The notes: a model not told the origin generated them from the sequence alone. DNA of 64,000 bases from Dolichospermum compactum NIES-806 (GCF_002368115.1 NZ_AP018316.1:4513142-4577141); one strand, 5' to 3'; positions 18,484 to 27,395 are shown, counted from the stretch's first letter. Program-made: numbers and translations.

Positions 18484-20088
18484 TTACTCAACTATATTCA
18501 CTATTGTGGAACTAGCTAATGTTGGTGTGGTGAAAATTTGCGAGTACAAGTTCGTCGGTTGTTGACGAGCGACAATTGGTAAAACCTGACGAGCATGAGC
18601 CGCAATTTCTACTGTTTTCACATCATAAGTTTGTGTGATCATCTTAGGATAAAAACCAATACCGATGATGGGAACTAATAAGCAAGCGGTGATAAACAAT
18701 TCACGGGGCTTAATATCAAGAACTACAGCATCTAAATGTAAGTCTTGATGTTGCTTGCCGTAGAACACTTGACGCAGCATGGACAGTAAATAAATGGGTG
18801 TCAAAATCACGCCAACTGCTGATAAAAAGATGACGACAATTTTGAAGCTGGAACTGTAAACATCACTGGTAGCAAGACCTAAGAATACCATCAATTCACC
18901 GACAAAACCACTCATACCAGGTAAAGCCAGAGAAGCCATTGCACCTATAGTAAAGAGAGCGAAAGTTCTGGGAATTACTTTACCCATACCGCCCATTTTA
19001 TCCATCACTAAGGTGTGAGTACGTTCGTAAGTTACACCGGAAAGGAAGAATAAACTAGCAGCAATTAAACCGTGAGAAACCATTTGTAATACAGCACCGC
19101 TGATACCGATTTCTGTATAAGATGCAATGCCAATTAACACAAACCCCATGTGAGCAATTGAAGAGTAAGCCAGACGGCGTTTGAGATTGGTTTGAGCAAA
19201 GGCGCAACAAGCACCATAAACAATATTAACTACACCTAAAATCGCTAAAACTGGAGCAAAGGTAACATGAGCATCAGTTAACATTTCTACGTTAAAGCGA
19301 ATTAAGGCATAACCACCCATTTTTAACAATACACCTGCCAAGATCATTGAACCGGGTGCGGATGCTTCACCATGAGCATCAGGCAACCATGTATGTAAGG
19401 GAAAAATGGGTAGTTTGACACCATAAGCGATTAAGAAACCTGCATAGAGGGCTAATTCTAGGGTTTTGGGATATTCTTTCATTCCCAATTCGGTCATGTT
19501 GAAGGTGAAGTTATCACCATAGAAAGCCATTGCAAAACCAGCTATCAGTATAAATATAGATGCTGCGGCGGTATAGATAATAAACTTGGTAGCTGCGTAA
19601 CGGCGGTTTGCACCTCCCCAGATGGAAATTAGTAGGTAAACAGGTACTAACTCAATTTCCCACATCAAGAAGAACATTAATAAGTCTTGGGCGAGAAATA
19701 CTCCTAATTGAGCGCTGTACATAATCAACATCAACGCATAAAATAAACGCGGCTTGTTGGTTACTTTCCAAGCCGCGAATACTGCGAGTGTGTTAATGAA
19801 GCCTGTGAGAAGTATCAGGGGCATTGATAAACCATCAATGCCTAAAGACCAGTTAAAGCCAATTTGGGGTATCCAAGGATAGCTTTCTGTCATTTGCAGG
19901 GCGGAACTTTGAAAGTCGTAATTCTGCCAAAGGGCAAAAATCATGAGTACAAAGTCTAATAATGCCACTCCCAAGCCGTACCAGCGGACGGTTTTACCCT
20001 CTTTATCTGGAATAAGGGGAATTGCGAGGGCTGCCACTAAAGGCAGGAAAATTATGGCTGATAACCAAGGAATTTCTATGGCATTCAT
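18484..20088 (-). CDS. ndhD: NAD(P)H-quinone oxidoreductase subunit 4 (NdhD)
   Basis: A protein of about 534 residues with some 14 transmembrane helices, the proton-pumping antiporter-like subunit of the thylakoid NDH-1 complex (PF00361). The family blocks MWEIELVPVYLLISIWGG, KLPIFPLHTWLPDAHGEAS and LKRRLAYSSIAHMGFVL are all present, with the conserved Glu (helix 5) and Lys (helix 7) residues. Which ndhD paralogue (D1/D2 for respiration and cyclic flow, D3/D4 for CO2 uptake) I cannot settle; its length and lone position favour D1/D2. The frame stays open four more codons to a TTG at 20100; I choose the ATG at 20088, since it fits the usual short N-terminus. Confidence 0.95.
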   Translation of the reverse strand: MNAIEIPWLSAIIFLPLVAALAIPLIPDKEGKTVRWYGLGVALLDFVLMIFALWQNYDFQSSALQMTESYPWIPQIGFNWSLGIDGLSMPLILLTGFINTLAVFAAWKVTNKPRLFYALMLIMYSAQLGVFLAQDLLMFFLMWEIELVPVYLLISIWGGANRRYAATKFIIYTAAASIFILIAGFAMAFYGDNFTFNMTELGMKEYPKTLELALYAGFLIAYGVKLPIFPLHTWLPDAHGEASAPGSMILAGVLLKMGGYALIRFNVEMLTDAHVTFAPVLAILGVVNIVYGACCAFAQTNLKRRLAYSSIAHMGFVLIGIASYTEIGISGAVLQMVSHGLIAASLFFLSGVTYERTHTLVMDKMGGMGKVIPRTFALFTIGAMASLALPGMSGFVGELMVFLGLATSDVYSSSFKIVVIFLSAVGVILTPIYLLSMLRQVFYGKQHQDLHLDAVVLDIKPRELFITACLLVPIIGIGFYPKMITQTYDVKTVEIAAHARQVLPIVARQQPTNLYSQIFTTPTLASSTIVNIVE

Positions 20089-20257
20089 CACTGTTGACAA
20101 TATGTTTTTGGTTTTGCTTTTGTTTACATTATATTAAGGAATCGTTACGTCTGTAAACGATTTCTTATGAAGATTTCCAATTTGGAAGATAGATAGTAAT
20201 AAATACTTACTAAATTATGCCGCGAGTCCATTCTAAATGTAAATTTTTGCAACGTCA

Positions 20258-20285
20258 ACAAAAAAACAGCGACTAATATCGCTGT
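20258..20285 (-). terminator. Rho-independent terminator on the minus strand
   Basis: Minus-strand stem ACAGCGA-TATTAG-TCGCTGT is followed by a run of seven T. It lies 61 bases after the stop of the coiled-coil gene at 20347-20859 and upstream of ndhD, so it separates the two. Confidence 0.85.
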
Positions 20286-20346
20286 GTTTAGTTATAATGA
20301 ACAGCTTGAGGATAAATTAAATTTTTATCAAAGTTATCTCTGTTTC

Positions 20347-20859
20347 TTAGACAATACGGTTGACAATCATCCACACTTCTCGATCTGATCTTACGAAAGG
20401 GACAGAAATGGTCTTAAAGCCTGTGATGAAAGGTTTGTAGTAAACTTGCCAATACATGGGACTAAGTTCATCGGCGCAGGTTTTGAGGAGTTTAATTTCT
20501 TTTGCCAGTTCTCCAGCTAGTTCATTAACTCGTTCGGCATGAACTTGAGCAATTTTTTTGGCTTCTTCTAGCTGTTCTTGTTGTTGGGAGATGCGGATAG
20601 ACATGGGCAAATACCGATTTAGATGAGCTTTCCTTTGTTGTATTTGCTTTTCTAGGTAATATAGGGCATCGTCTATGCCTTTAAGTTCGGCGGACAGTTG
20701 GACGTTTTCTCTGGCTTGACGACGGTAAGCTTCAACTATGGCTAGGGGTGAGTCGTTTTCGCCCGATTCTACATGATGATTAGTCAGTGCAGCGCGTTCT
20801 TGTTGGAGTGCTTGAATTTGAGATTGTAGCGCTGCTATTTCTGACTGAATTTTTTCCAT
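20347..20859 (-). CDS. Hypothetical coiled-coil protein, 170 aa
   Basis: I do not recognise the family. The first 120 residues are strongly heptad-like (MEKIQSEIAALQSQIQALQ, KGIDDALYYLEKQIQQRK, EQLEEAKKIAQVHAERVNEL), so a long coiled coil or helical hairpin is expected. The C-terminal 50 residues contain aromatic and hydrophobic residues (MYWQVYYKPFITGF) and end in VPFVRSDREVWMIVNRIV, which suggests a small folded domain. There is no signal peptide or membrane segment. It has its own terminator and a MITE starts 16 bases upstream of the start codon, so the promoter may lie in or beyond that element. Confidence 0.7.
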   Translation of the reverse strand: MEKIQSEIAALQSQIQALQQERAALTNHHVESGENDSPLAIVEAYRRQARENVQLSAELKGIDDALYYLEKQIQQRKAHLNRYLPMSIRISQQQEQLEEAKKIAQVHAERVNELAGELAKEIKLLKTCADELSPMYWQVYYKPFITGFKTISVPFVRSDREVWMIVNRIV

Positions 20860-20874
20860 ATATATTATGATGGT

Positions 20875-20997
20875 TAAGTAGGTTGGCGTTGAAAATTGTC
20901 GTCATAGCAAGGCAAGAGGCAAGAGGCAAGAGTAAAGAAGTTTTCAGCGATTTTACATTTCTTTACACAGTTTGGTTTTATTGTGTTCACCTACTTA
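20875..20997. repeat. AAGTAGGT MITE family, complete copy, inverted orientation
   Basis: Begins TAAGTAGGTTGGCGTTGAAAA and ends TTTTATTGTGTTCACCTACTTA. It is the reverse complement of the copies at 32695-32824 and 61926-62034, with a variable CTTGCC tandem part in the middle (here three GGCAAGA units). No coding capacity. Confidence 0.8.
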
Positions 20998-21056
20998 ATT
21001 GGTAATTGGTAATAAAAAACCAATCTAAAATTTACAATATACTAATCCTTCAACTT

Positions 21057-21293
21057 TCAATCATCTGGTCTATCTTCGGTAAATTGATCAATTGCCTCTA
21101 CCATGCCTTCTGAATAGGGTTCAAGGACTGTGGAACAAGCATAAAGATCAGCAAGTGCTTGGGAAAATTCTTCGGAATTGGGGTCAGTATTTTTGATGGC
21201 TTGAATTGCTTGAATTGCCTTTTCTAGCTGAGGTTGATATTCATTCAGAAATATTTCTAATCGTTCATAAGGATTTTTATAGCGTGATATCAT
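21057..21293 (-). CDS. Small hypothetical protein, 78 aa, coupled to the upstream small gene
   Basis: Family not recognised. The protein is acidic and helical (YKNPYERLEIFLNEYQPQLEKAIQAIQAI), without membrane segments. The frame is open 21 codons further upstream, but the start is fixed at 21293. The ATG there forms an ATGA overlap with the stop of the upstream 64-codon gene, and AAAGGAG stands 10 bases before it. The C-terminus is very acidic (TEDRPDD). The pair is a two-gene operon; no role is suggested by neighbours. Confidence 0.65.
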   Translation of the reverse strand: MISRYKNPYERLEIFLNEYQPQLEKAIQAIQAIKNTDPNSEEFSQALADLYACSTVLEPYSEGMVEAIDQFTEDRPDD

Positions 21294-21484
21294 TTGCTTA
21301 ATCTCCTTTCTAATTTCGCAATATTCTGGCGACAATTTGCCACTGTTTTCTCCCAATGGGCAATTAAACCTTGATCTTGTGCTTCTGTTGGTTTTTCCTT
21401 TTCCTTGGCGATTTTTTCTAGATGTTCTTCTAAGGCTTGATGTTGTCCTTTTAGTTTTTTGCGGGTTTCCTGATTTTTACCCAT
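21290..21484 (-). CDS. Small basic helical protein, 64 aa
   Basis: Family not recognised. The sequence is highly charged (MGKNQETRKKLKGQHQALEE, EKIAKEKEKPTEAQ, NIAKLERRLSK) and is likely a helical hairpin or coiled coil. Its TGA stop overlaps the ATG of the next gene (ATGA), so the two are translationally coupled. It lies about 105 bases downstream of thrB on the same strand; T-rich sequence between suggests an independent promoter but co-transcription with thrB is possible. Confidence 0.6.
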   Translation of the reverse strand: MGKNQETRKKLKGQHQALEEHLEKIAKEKEKPTEAQDQGLIAHWEKTVANCRQNIAKLERRLSK

Positions 21485-21589
21485 AATTCTAATTTTAGTC
21501 TTCTCCTGACTAATTTAATTGTTATAGTGCGATCGCCAGGCAATTCGGAGAAATCGCTATTTTTTTGTGCAGATTTCTCGTAAATTAGA

Positions 21590-22510
21590 TTAAGTAGGAA
21601 ATATACTTGTACCTTGCGGATCGAGGGGAAGCGATCGCACAATTGAGTCCATACCCATTGCCATCCAGGTATTTGCCATTGCTGTTTCTACGAATTTGGT
21701 ATGACTTGTATTAACTAAAGCTAAGAGTGTGGGACCTGCGCCACTAATAACTATGCCATAAGCACCAGCAGCGACAGCCGCCGCATTCACAGCATCATAA
21801 CCAGGAATTAAGGATTGGCGATAGGGTTGATGTAATTTATCTTGCAAGGCTGCTGTTAACCATTCTTCTCGATTAGTGGCTAAACCCCGCAATAATAAAC
21901 CCAAATGAGAAATATTGAAAATTGCATCAGCGCGACTAACTTCTGTGGGGACAACCTTTCGTGCTTCTGCGGTTGATAACTCAAAGTTAGGAATTGCTAC
22001 AACTGGAACTATATCCCGATGCCAGAGAATATCGCAAATTTCCCAACCTTTTTTGCTGGTAGCAGCCAGACGACAGCCACCTAATAACGCTGGTACTACA
22101 TTATCAGGATGTCCTTCCATTGCGATCGCCAATTCCATCACCTGCAACTCAGACAAAGGCGAACCAGCCAACTCATTAGCCGCAACCAACCCCCCGACAA
22201 TAGCAGTCGCCGAACTACCCAAACCTCGCGCCAAAGGTACACCCAATTTGATTTCTATTTTCACCGCCGGTGGTGTTTGTTCTATATATTCATATAACTT
22301 GATAAAAGCTTGATATAAAAGATTAGTCTCATCAGTTTGTACCTTTGCGGCTTCTAAACCAGAGACTTGAATAATTAACTCACCTGCATCAAGAACAGTA
22401 AACTTAAATTCGTTATACAGCTTTAAAGCTGCACCAATACAATCAAACCCTGGTCCCAAATTCGCCGTCGTCGCGGGAACTTTAACAGTAATGCTAGAAA
22501 CTACAGACAT
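21590..22510 (-). CDS. thrB: Homoserine kinase
   Basis: A 306-residue GHMP kinase. It phosphorylates homoserine with ATP in threonine synthesis. The N-terminal VKVPATTANLGPGFDCIG and the GHMP ATP loop PLARGLGSSATAIVGG (about residues 90-105) are intact. GHPDNVVPALLGGCRLA, the C-terminal GAYGIVISGAGPTLLAL motif and the RSLPLDPQGT end are also typical. The length is normal. The rhomboid homologue gene starts upstream in the same direction, with a 74-base gap. thrC and hom are not in the window. Confidence 0.96.
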   Translation of the reverse strand: MSVVSSITVKVPATTANLGPGFDCIGAALKLYNEFKFTVLDAGELIIQVSGLEAAKVQTDETNLLYQAFIKLYEYIEQTPPAVKIEIKLGVPLARGLGSSATAIVGGLVAANELAGSPLSELQVMELAIAMEGHPDNVVPALLGGCRLAATSKKGWEICDILWHRDIVPVVAIPNFELSTAEARKVVPTEVSRADAIFNISHLGLLLRGLATNREEWLTAALQDKLHQPYRQSLIPGYDAVNAAAVAAGAYGIVISGAGPTLLALVNTSHTKFVETAMANTWMAMGMDSIVRSLPLDPQGTSIFPT

Positions 22511-22584
22511 TGAAGTTAATTGACAATTTCAATATGAACTACCCCATCTTACAGGTTTTTCGCTATCATCAGGATTATAATCAG

Positions 22585-23286
22585 CTAAAGCCTTTGTCTA
22601 ATTTTCATAAAAGCCGCACCCGTCACTAAAGCCGCAAATTGTCCCCAGTAACTCACGCTAGAGAAGGAACTACCACCAGCCATATTTAAACTCCCTATGC
22701 CATAAAATGATTGCTGAATAAACCACCAAAATAAATACAAAATAGCTGGTACTTCCACAGGGATATACAAAACCAATAAAGTCAAAACTGAATATATTTT
22801 TGCCTGGGGAAATTTGATCAGATATGCACCCAAAATAGATGCAATAGCTCCATTCGCGCCAATAATTGGCATTATTAAATCGGGGGATAAAATAATTTGG
22901 ACTATGCCAGAAAAAAAGCCAGAAGTTAAATAAAGTAGTAAATACTGTTTATGTCCTAAAATACGTTCGACCGTTTTCCCAAATACCCATAAAAACAGCA
23001 TATTTCCTAAGATTTGGCTAAAACTACCATGCAGAAACAGCGATACAGGTAAAGAAAGTAGCCGCCAAAATACAATTACCCACGCCGCAGAATTGTAAAA
23101 AAAAGCGTTAGCAATTGCGATATTTATTTGAGATGGAATAATTCCCCAATTATTAATTAAATCTCCTAATTCATTACTCCAATCTAATTTAATTTCCCAG
23201 AAAAATATGACTATATTAATCCCAATCAACCAATAATTAATAATAGGCTTTTGCCAACTGCGAATATTATCATCTATAGGAATCAT
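22585..23286 (-). CDS. Rhomboid-fold membrane protein lacking the catalytic Ser and His
   Basis: A 233-residue protein with six to seven transmembrane helices in the bacterial rhomboid layout. FLHGSFSQILGNMLFLWVFG (about 84-103) matches the HxxxxHxxxN helix, with the second His replaced by Gln. The catalytic GASG motif reads GANG (143-146), so the nucleophilic Ser is Asn. The catalytic helix-6 His, usually in a WAHIGG-like context, reads YWGQFAAL (about 213-220), so it is Gln. The fold-defining Gly, Asn and aromatic residues are kept. This suggests a rhomboid pseudoprotease, by analogy with iRhom/Derlin-type proteins. The reading frame is intact. The substrate or partner is unknown. Confidence 0.85.
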   Translation of the reverse strand: MIPIDDNIRSWQKPIINYWLIGINIVIFFWEIKLDWSNELGDLINNWGIIPSQINIAIANAFFYNSAAWVIVFWRLLSLPVSLFLHGSFSQILGNMLFLWVFGKTVERILGHKQYLLLYLTSGFFSGIVQIILSPDLIMPIIGANGAIASILGAYLIKFPQAKIYSVLTLLVLYIPVEVPAILYLFWWFIQQSFYGIGSLNMAGGSSFSSVSYWGQFAALVTGAAFMKIRQRL

Positions 23287-23405
23287 CTTGATTTTAACAT
23301 TTAAGTTACTGATTTTTAACTACTAATTAATATTTTTCCCCATTTTCTCATTTTTGTGTGGCAAGATTATCATAATGTAACACAATGTTCAAATAGGCTC
23401 AGGAA

Positions 23406-24101
23406 ATGCTAGGAAACACCCTTGTAGGCAGATACCAAATCACCAATTACCTGGGAGGTGGCGGATTTGGTGAAACTTATGTTGCTAATGATACTCAATT
23501 ACCAGGCTCTCCTCAGTGTGTAGTTAAGAAACTTAAACCTCAGTCTAGTCAAACAAATTACAACAAAATTAGTAAATTCTTCAGATATTACTAAATCTAC
23601 TGTTGCTATTGGCACACCCGGTTATACTCCTGGAGAACAAGCACAAGGAACACCAAAATTTAGTAGTGATATCTATGCTTTGGGGATTATTGCTATTCAA
23701 GCTTTAACCGGATTATCACCTGATCAATTAGAGAAAGATGTCGAAAATAATGAAATTATTTGGCAAAATAACGCCACTGTATCTCCAGAATTTGCCCAAT
23801 TTTTAAATCAAATGATCTGTTATGATTTTCGCCAACGTTATGCTTCTGCAACAGATTATTTAGTATGGTATAATTTAGGGAATACACAATACAATAATAC
23901 AATTTACAGAAATATCAAGAAGCGATCGCCTCCTATAATAAAGCCATCCGTTATCAACCCAATCAGTATGAAAGTTGGTACAGTAAAGGCAATGCCTTGT
24001 TAAATTTGCAACAATACCCACAGGCGATCGCCTCCTACGACAAAGCCATAGAAGCCCGCACCAAAGCCCAAAATACTCCAAAATTCCCCATCAAATTCTA
24101 A
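23406..24101 (+). pseudogene. Broken Ser/Thr protein kinase-TPR gene
   Basis: The N-terminus (ATG 23406) is the start of a cyanobacterial Pkn2-type kinase: GRYQITNYLGGGGFGETYVA, then VVKKLKPQ with the Lys. After about 50 codons the sequence jumps directly to the activation-loop region in another frame (VAIGTPGYTPGEQAQG, FSSDIYALGIIAIQALTG). About 130-140 codons are thus missing, including the catalytic HRD and DFG motifs. After YASATDYL the frame shifts again into two TPR units (YQEAIASYNKAIRYQPNQ..., YPQAIASYDKAIEAR), ending at TAA 24099-24101. With one internal deletion and at least two frame changes, it cannot make an active kinase. Confidence 0.9.
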
Positions 24102-24249
24102 TTCCCCTCAAATCCTTCTCTCTGCGCCTCTGCGTGAGAAAAAAATCATCCCATTAACTCAGCAACACCCTGAAACATTGCCAAAATCCAGTAAAATCTA
24201 GAATATTATCTCAAAGAAATCTCAAGCCCTTGCAACTTGAGTCAAAATT

Positions 24250-25363
24250 ATGGACGTATTAGAACTAAAACGCGAAATCGAACTGTTATCTAGCCGCCTG
24301 GGTAAAACCCAGGACTATCTTTGACGTACCCGCACTCAAAGCCAAAATTCACGACTTAGAACAAATTTCCGCCCAAACAGAATTTTGGGAAGACCAAACC
24401 CAGGCACAAAACACCCTGCAAGAACTCAATGATCTAAAATCCCATTTAGATCAATATTACAAGTGGCAAACCAACTTAGACGATACCAGGGCAGTTGTTG
24501 AGTTATTGGAACTAGAAACCGACACAGCACTATTGCAAGAAGCGGAATCTACCATTACCAAACTCAATCATGAACTAGACCAATGGGAACTACAACAACT
24601 ACTTTCCGGCACTTACGACGACCAAGGCGCAGTCTTGACAATTAATGCCGGTGCTGGTGGAACAGACGCACAAGACTGGGCATTTATGCTCATGCGGATG
24701 TATACCCGGTGGGCAGAAGATCATGGTTACAAAGTCACCCTAGCGGAAGAATCAGAAGGTGACGAAGCCGGAATTAAATCCGCCACCCTAGAAATTACCG
24801 GACGTTATGCCTATGGTTACTTACGTTCCGAAATGGGTACTCACCGTCTCGTGAGAATTTCTCCCTTCAATGCTAACGGCAAACGGCAAACCAGCTTTGC
24901 CGGCATCGAAGTCATGCCGCAAATAGATAACACCGTCAAATTAGACATACCAGAAAAGGATTTAGAAATTAGCACCACCCGTTCTGGCGGTAAAGGTGGA
25001 CAAAACGTCAACAAAGTAGAAACCGCAGTCCGCATAGTTCACCTCCCCACCGGTCTAGCAGTCCGGTGTACAGAAGAACGTTCGCAACTGCAAAACAAAG
25101 AAAAAGCGCTCGCCCGTCTCAAAGCCAAACTATTAATCATTGCCAAAGAACAACGCGCTCAAGAAATTGCCGAAATTCGCGGTGATATGGTTGAAGCTTC
25201 CTGGGGTAATCAAATCCGTAACTATGTATTTCATCCTTACCAAATGGTGAAAGACCTCCGCACAAATACTGAAACCACAGCCATTACCGATGTTATGAAT
25301 GGTGAACTGGATATGTTCATTCAAGCCTATCTCCGGCAAGAAAACCAGATAGTTGAAGCGTAA
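24250..25363 (+). CDS. prfB: Peptide chain release factor 2, with programmed +1 frameshift
   Basis: RF2 recognises UGA and UAA stop codons and releases the peptide. The gene starts at ATG 24250 (MDVLELKREIELLSSRLG). After 24 codons it meets an in-frame TGA at 24322-24324 in the context TAT CTT TGA C. A +1 shift at CTT continues as LDVPALKAKIHDLEQ to 25363, giving about 370 residues. This is the classical autoregulatory frameshift: low RF2 slows termination and favours the shift. An AGGA-type Shine-Dalgarno-like sequence precedes the site (24311). The RF2 codon-recognition tripeptide SPF (RISPFNANG) and the catalytic GGQ (SGGKGGQNVNK) are present. A strong terminator hairpin follows the stop codon. 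Confidence 0.96.
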
Positions 25364-25366
25364 CTT

Positions 25367-25399
25367 AGATCCCCGACTTCTTTGAGAAGTCGGGGATCT
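25367..25399 (+). terminator. Terminator-like hairpin after prfB
   Basis: A perfect 15-bp stem AGATCCCCGACTTCT / AGAAGTCGGGGATCT with a three-base TTG loop, directly after the prfB stop, followed by TTTGC. It is very similar to the hairpin at 18401-18433, so it may be a mobile or dispersed terminator-type repeat. Confidence 0.8.
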
Positions 25400-25456
25400 T
25401 TGCTATATTTCCCTGACAGAGGTTACAGTAATAAAAGAGATGATAATGAATTGATT

Positions 25457-25612
25457 ATGGACAAATCCCCTGCCACAGAACCTCAACCCAGCTATGTCAA
25501 ACTCGCCATGCGAAACATGGTCAGAAAAGGCGGCACTTCCCTCAAACACTTGGCGTTAACTGCCGTAGGACTGTTATCTGTCCTGGTGGGTTTAGCATAC
25601 CTTACCCGCTAA
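25457..25612 (+). CDS. DUF3285-family small membrane protein
   Basis: A 51-residue protein starting at ATG 25457 (MDKSPATEPQPSYVKLAMRN). The middle MVRKGGTSLKHLALTAVGLL and a single C-terminal transmembrane helix match DUF3285, a family I know from cyanobacteria and some plastids, with no known function. The frame is open further upstream, but that part overlaps the prfB terminator and is not expected to be translated. ybeY starts 13 bases downstream, so the two are probably co-transcribed. Confidence 0.82.
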   Translation: MDKSPATEPQPSYVKLAMRNMVRKGGTSLKHLALTAVGLLSVLVGLAYLTR

Positions 25613-25625
25613 GTGAGGAAAACTT

Positions 25626-26126
25626 GTGCCGCTACAGGTTGAATTATATTTAGAAAATTGCTGTGATGATTCTTCCCCAATTCCTCCTGAAACTTGGGAA
25701 AACTGGTTTTGGCAATGGTTGGAAATTCTTGAGGATTACCTGCCAACTGCACCTAGTTATGAAATCAGTTTGCGTTTGACAACCGATACAGAAATTCAAA
25801 CCCTTAATTCCCAATATCGTCAACAAGATAAACCTACAGATGTCTTAGCCTTTGCATCTTTAGAAGCAGATTTACCACAAAGCGAAGAAATGCTGGTAGC
25901 CATGCCTTTGTATCTAGGTGATATAATTGTCTCTATAGACACAGCACAACGTCAGGCACAACAGCAGGAACATAGCTTGTCTACAGAGTTGGCTTGGTTA
26001 ACGGCTCATGGTTTACTACATCTATTAGGTTGGGATCATCCTGACGAAGAGAGTTTGATCGAAATGTTAAACGAGCAAGTTGTATTACTGAAGGAAATAG
26101 GTATTATTATTAACTTAGAGTTGTAG
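25626..26126 (+). CDS. ybeY: Endoribonuclease YbeY (rRNA maturation)
   Basis: A 166-residue YbeY/UPF0054 metalloprotein. It takes part in 16S rRNA 3' processing and ribosome quality control. The zinc motif H-x3-H-x5-H is seen in TAHGLLHLLGWDHPDEE, and upstream stands the typical YRQQDKPTDVLAFA. The start is a GTG at 25626, preceded by AGTGAGGAAAACTT at suitable spacing. It is followed by dgkA and trpG; this order is common in heterocystous cyanobacteria as far as I recall. Confidence 0.95.
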   Translation: MPLQVELYLENCCDDSSPIPPETWENWFWQWLEILEDYLPTAPSYEISLRLTTDTEIQTLNSQYRQQDKPTDVLAFASLEADLPQSEEMLVAMPLYLGDIIVSIDTAQRQAQQQEHSLSTELAWLTAHGLLHLLGWDHPDEESLIEMLNEQVVLLKEIGIIINLEL

Positions 26127-26264
26127 GTATATCTTAACAACTGCAAATTTTGGTAATTACCTTATAGTGTAGCTGATTTAAAATAGCCTACAATTACCTC
26201 ACAGTTGATCTGGTTATGAAAATAGGTAAATTCTCACTCTTTTACATACCCTATTCTTTTGTCT

Positions 26265-26720
26265 ATGCCCCCAAAAGTCTCATCTTCACCAACCAATAAT
26301 AGCTTACCAACGCTTGTGTCCAAAGATAGGGAACTTTCCTGGCAGATTGCCTCTAATCTATTTGTTAGTTTTAAGTATGCTTGGGCTGGAATTACCTACG
26401 CTTTTCAGACTCAAAGGAATTTTCGGATTCATGTAGCCGTCTGCGCCTTGGCTATTGGATTAAGTGTATTTTTACAGTTAGAAACAGTAGAAGTATCCAT
26501 AATTTTTGTTACCAGCGGTTTAGTTTTGACCTTAGAGTTAGTGAATACTTCTATTGAGTCAATTGTAGATTTAACCGTCAAACAGTCTTATCATGAGTTG
26601 GCAAAAGTTGCTAAAGACTGCGCTGCTGCTGCTGTACTTGTCTCAGCTTTAGTCGCATTATTAGTTGCCTCTACATTAATATTGCCTCCTTTAGCAAGGT
26701 TAATTCTGTCTAGGTTCTAA
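26265..26720 (+). CDS. dgkA: Diacylglycerol kinase (DgkA type, membrane)
   Basis: About 151 residues with three transmembrane helices, matching prokaryotic DgkA. It phosphorylates diacylglycerol or undecaprenol to recycle lipids. The catalytic and metal-binding helix LTLELVNTSIESIVDL is present, followed by HELAKVAKDCAAAAVL. The first 35 residues are a cytoplasmic, Ser/Asn-rich extension. I choose ATG 26265 (MPPKVSS) over a TTG two codons upstream. It lies between ybeY and trpG on the same strand. Confidence 0.93.
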   Translation: MPPKVSSSPTNNSLPTLVSKDRELSWQIASNLFVSFKYAWAGITYAFQTQRNFRIHVAVCALAIGLSVFLQLETVEVSIIFVTSGLVLTLELVNTSIESIVDLTVKQSYHELAKVAKDCAAAAVLVSALVALLVASTLILPPLARLILSRF

Positions 26721-26794
26721 ATGGTAGATTGTGAATAGTAGAGACGTTTTCAGGGAACATCTTTGATATTTTTAAATAAAATTAGGTAAAAATT

Positions 26795-27382
26795 GTGATA
26801 TTAGTCATTGATAACTACGATAGTTTTACGTATAATTTAGTACAATATTTTGGGGAATTAGCAGTAGATTTCCCAGTTGCTAAAGACCTACAAGTAGTCC
26901 GAAACGATAAGATTACTCTAGATGAGATTAGGGAATTAAACCCCGATGCAGTAGTGATTTCCCCCGGTCCTGGTCGTCCAGATGATGCCGGAGTTTCCCT
27001 AAATGCGATCGCCCAATTAGGAGATCAACTCCCGATTTTAGGTGTGTGCTTAGGACATCAAAGTATTGGTCAGGTTTTCGGTGGTAAAATTGTCTCTGCC
27101 CCAGAATTGATGCACGGAAAAACCTCTTTGGTATCTCATACAGGCATAGGAATTTTTCAAGGTTTAGAAAATCCTTTAACCGCTACCAGATATCATAGTT
27201 TAGTTATTGAACGCGAAACTTGCCCGGAAGTATTGGAAATTACAGCTTGGGTAGAAGATGGTACAATTATGGGCGTGAGACATCGGCAATATCCTCACAT
27301 TCAAGGAGTCCAATTTCATCCAGAGAGTGTCCTAACTGCCTTGGGTAAGGAATTACTGAGAAATTTTTTACGAGCTTTGTAA
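26795..27382 (+). CDS. trpG: Anthranilate synthase component II / aminodeoxychorismate synthase glutaminase
   Basis: A 195-residue class I glutamine amidotransferase. N-terminal MILVIDNYDSFTYNLVQYF is diagnostic for TrpG/PabA. The catalytic Cys is in GVCLGHQSIGQ, then HGKTS, and the His-Glu pair is in QFHPESVLT. It supplies ammonia to TrpE or PabB, so it may serve both tryptophan and folate synthesis. The start is GTG 26795 with AGGT upstream. No trpE or pabB gene is nearby. It is 13 bases upstream of a metallo-hydrolase-like gene. Confidence 0.93.
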   Translation: MILVIDNYDSFTYNLVQYFGELAVDFPVAKDLQVVRNDKITLDEIRELNPDAVVISPGPGRPDDAGVSLNAIAQLGDQLPILGVCLGHQSIGQVFGGKIVSAPELMHGKTSLVSHTGIGIFQGLENPLTATRYHSLVIERETCPEVLEITAWVEDGTIMGVRHRQYPHIQGVQFHPESVLTALGKELLRNFLRAL

Positions 27383-27395
27383 GGCAACTATTCTT

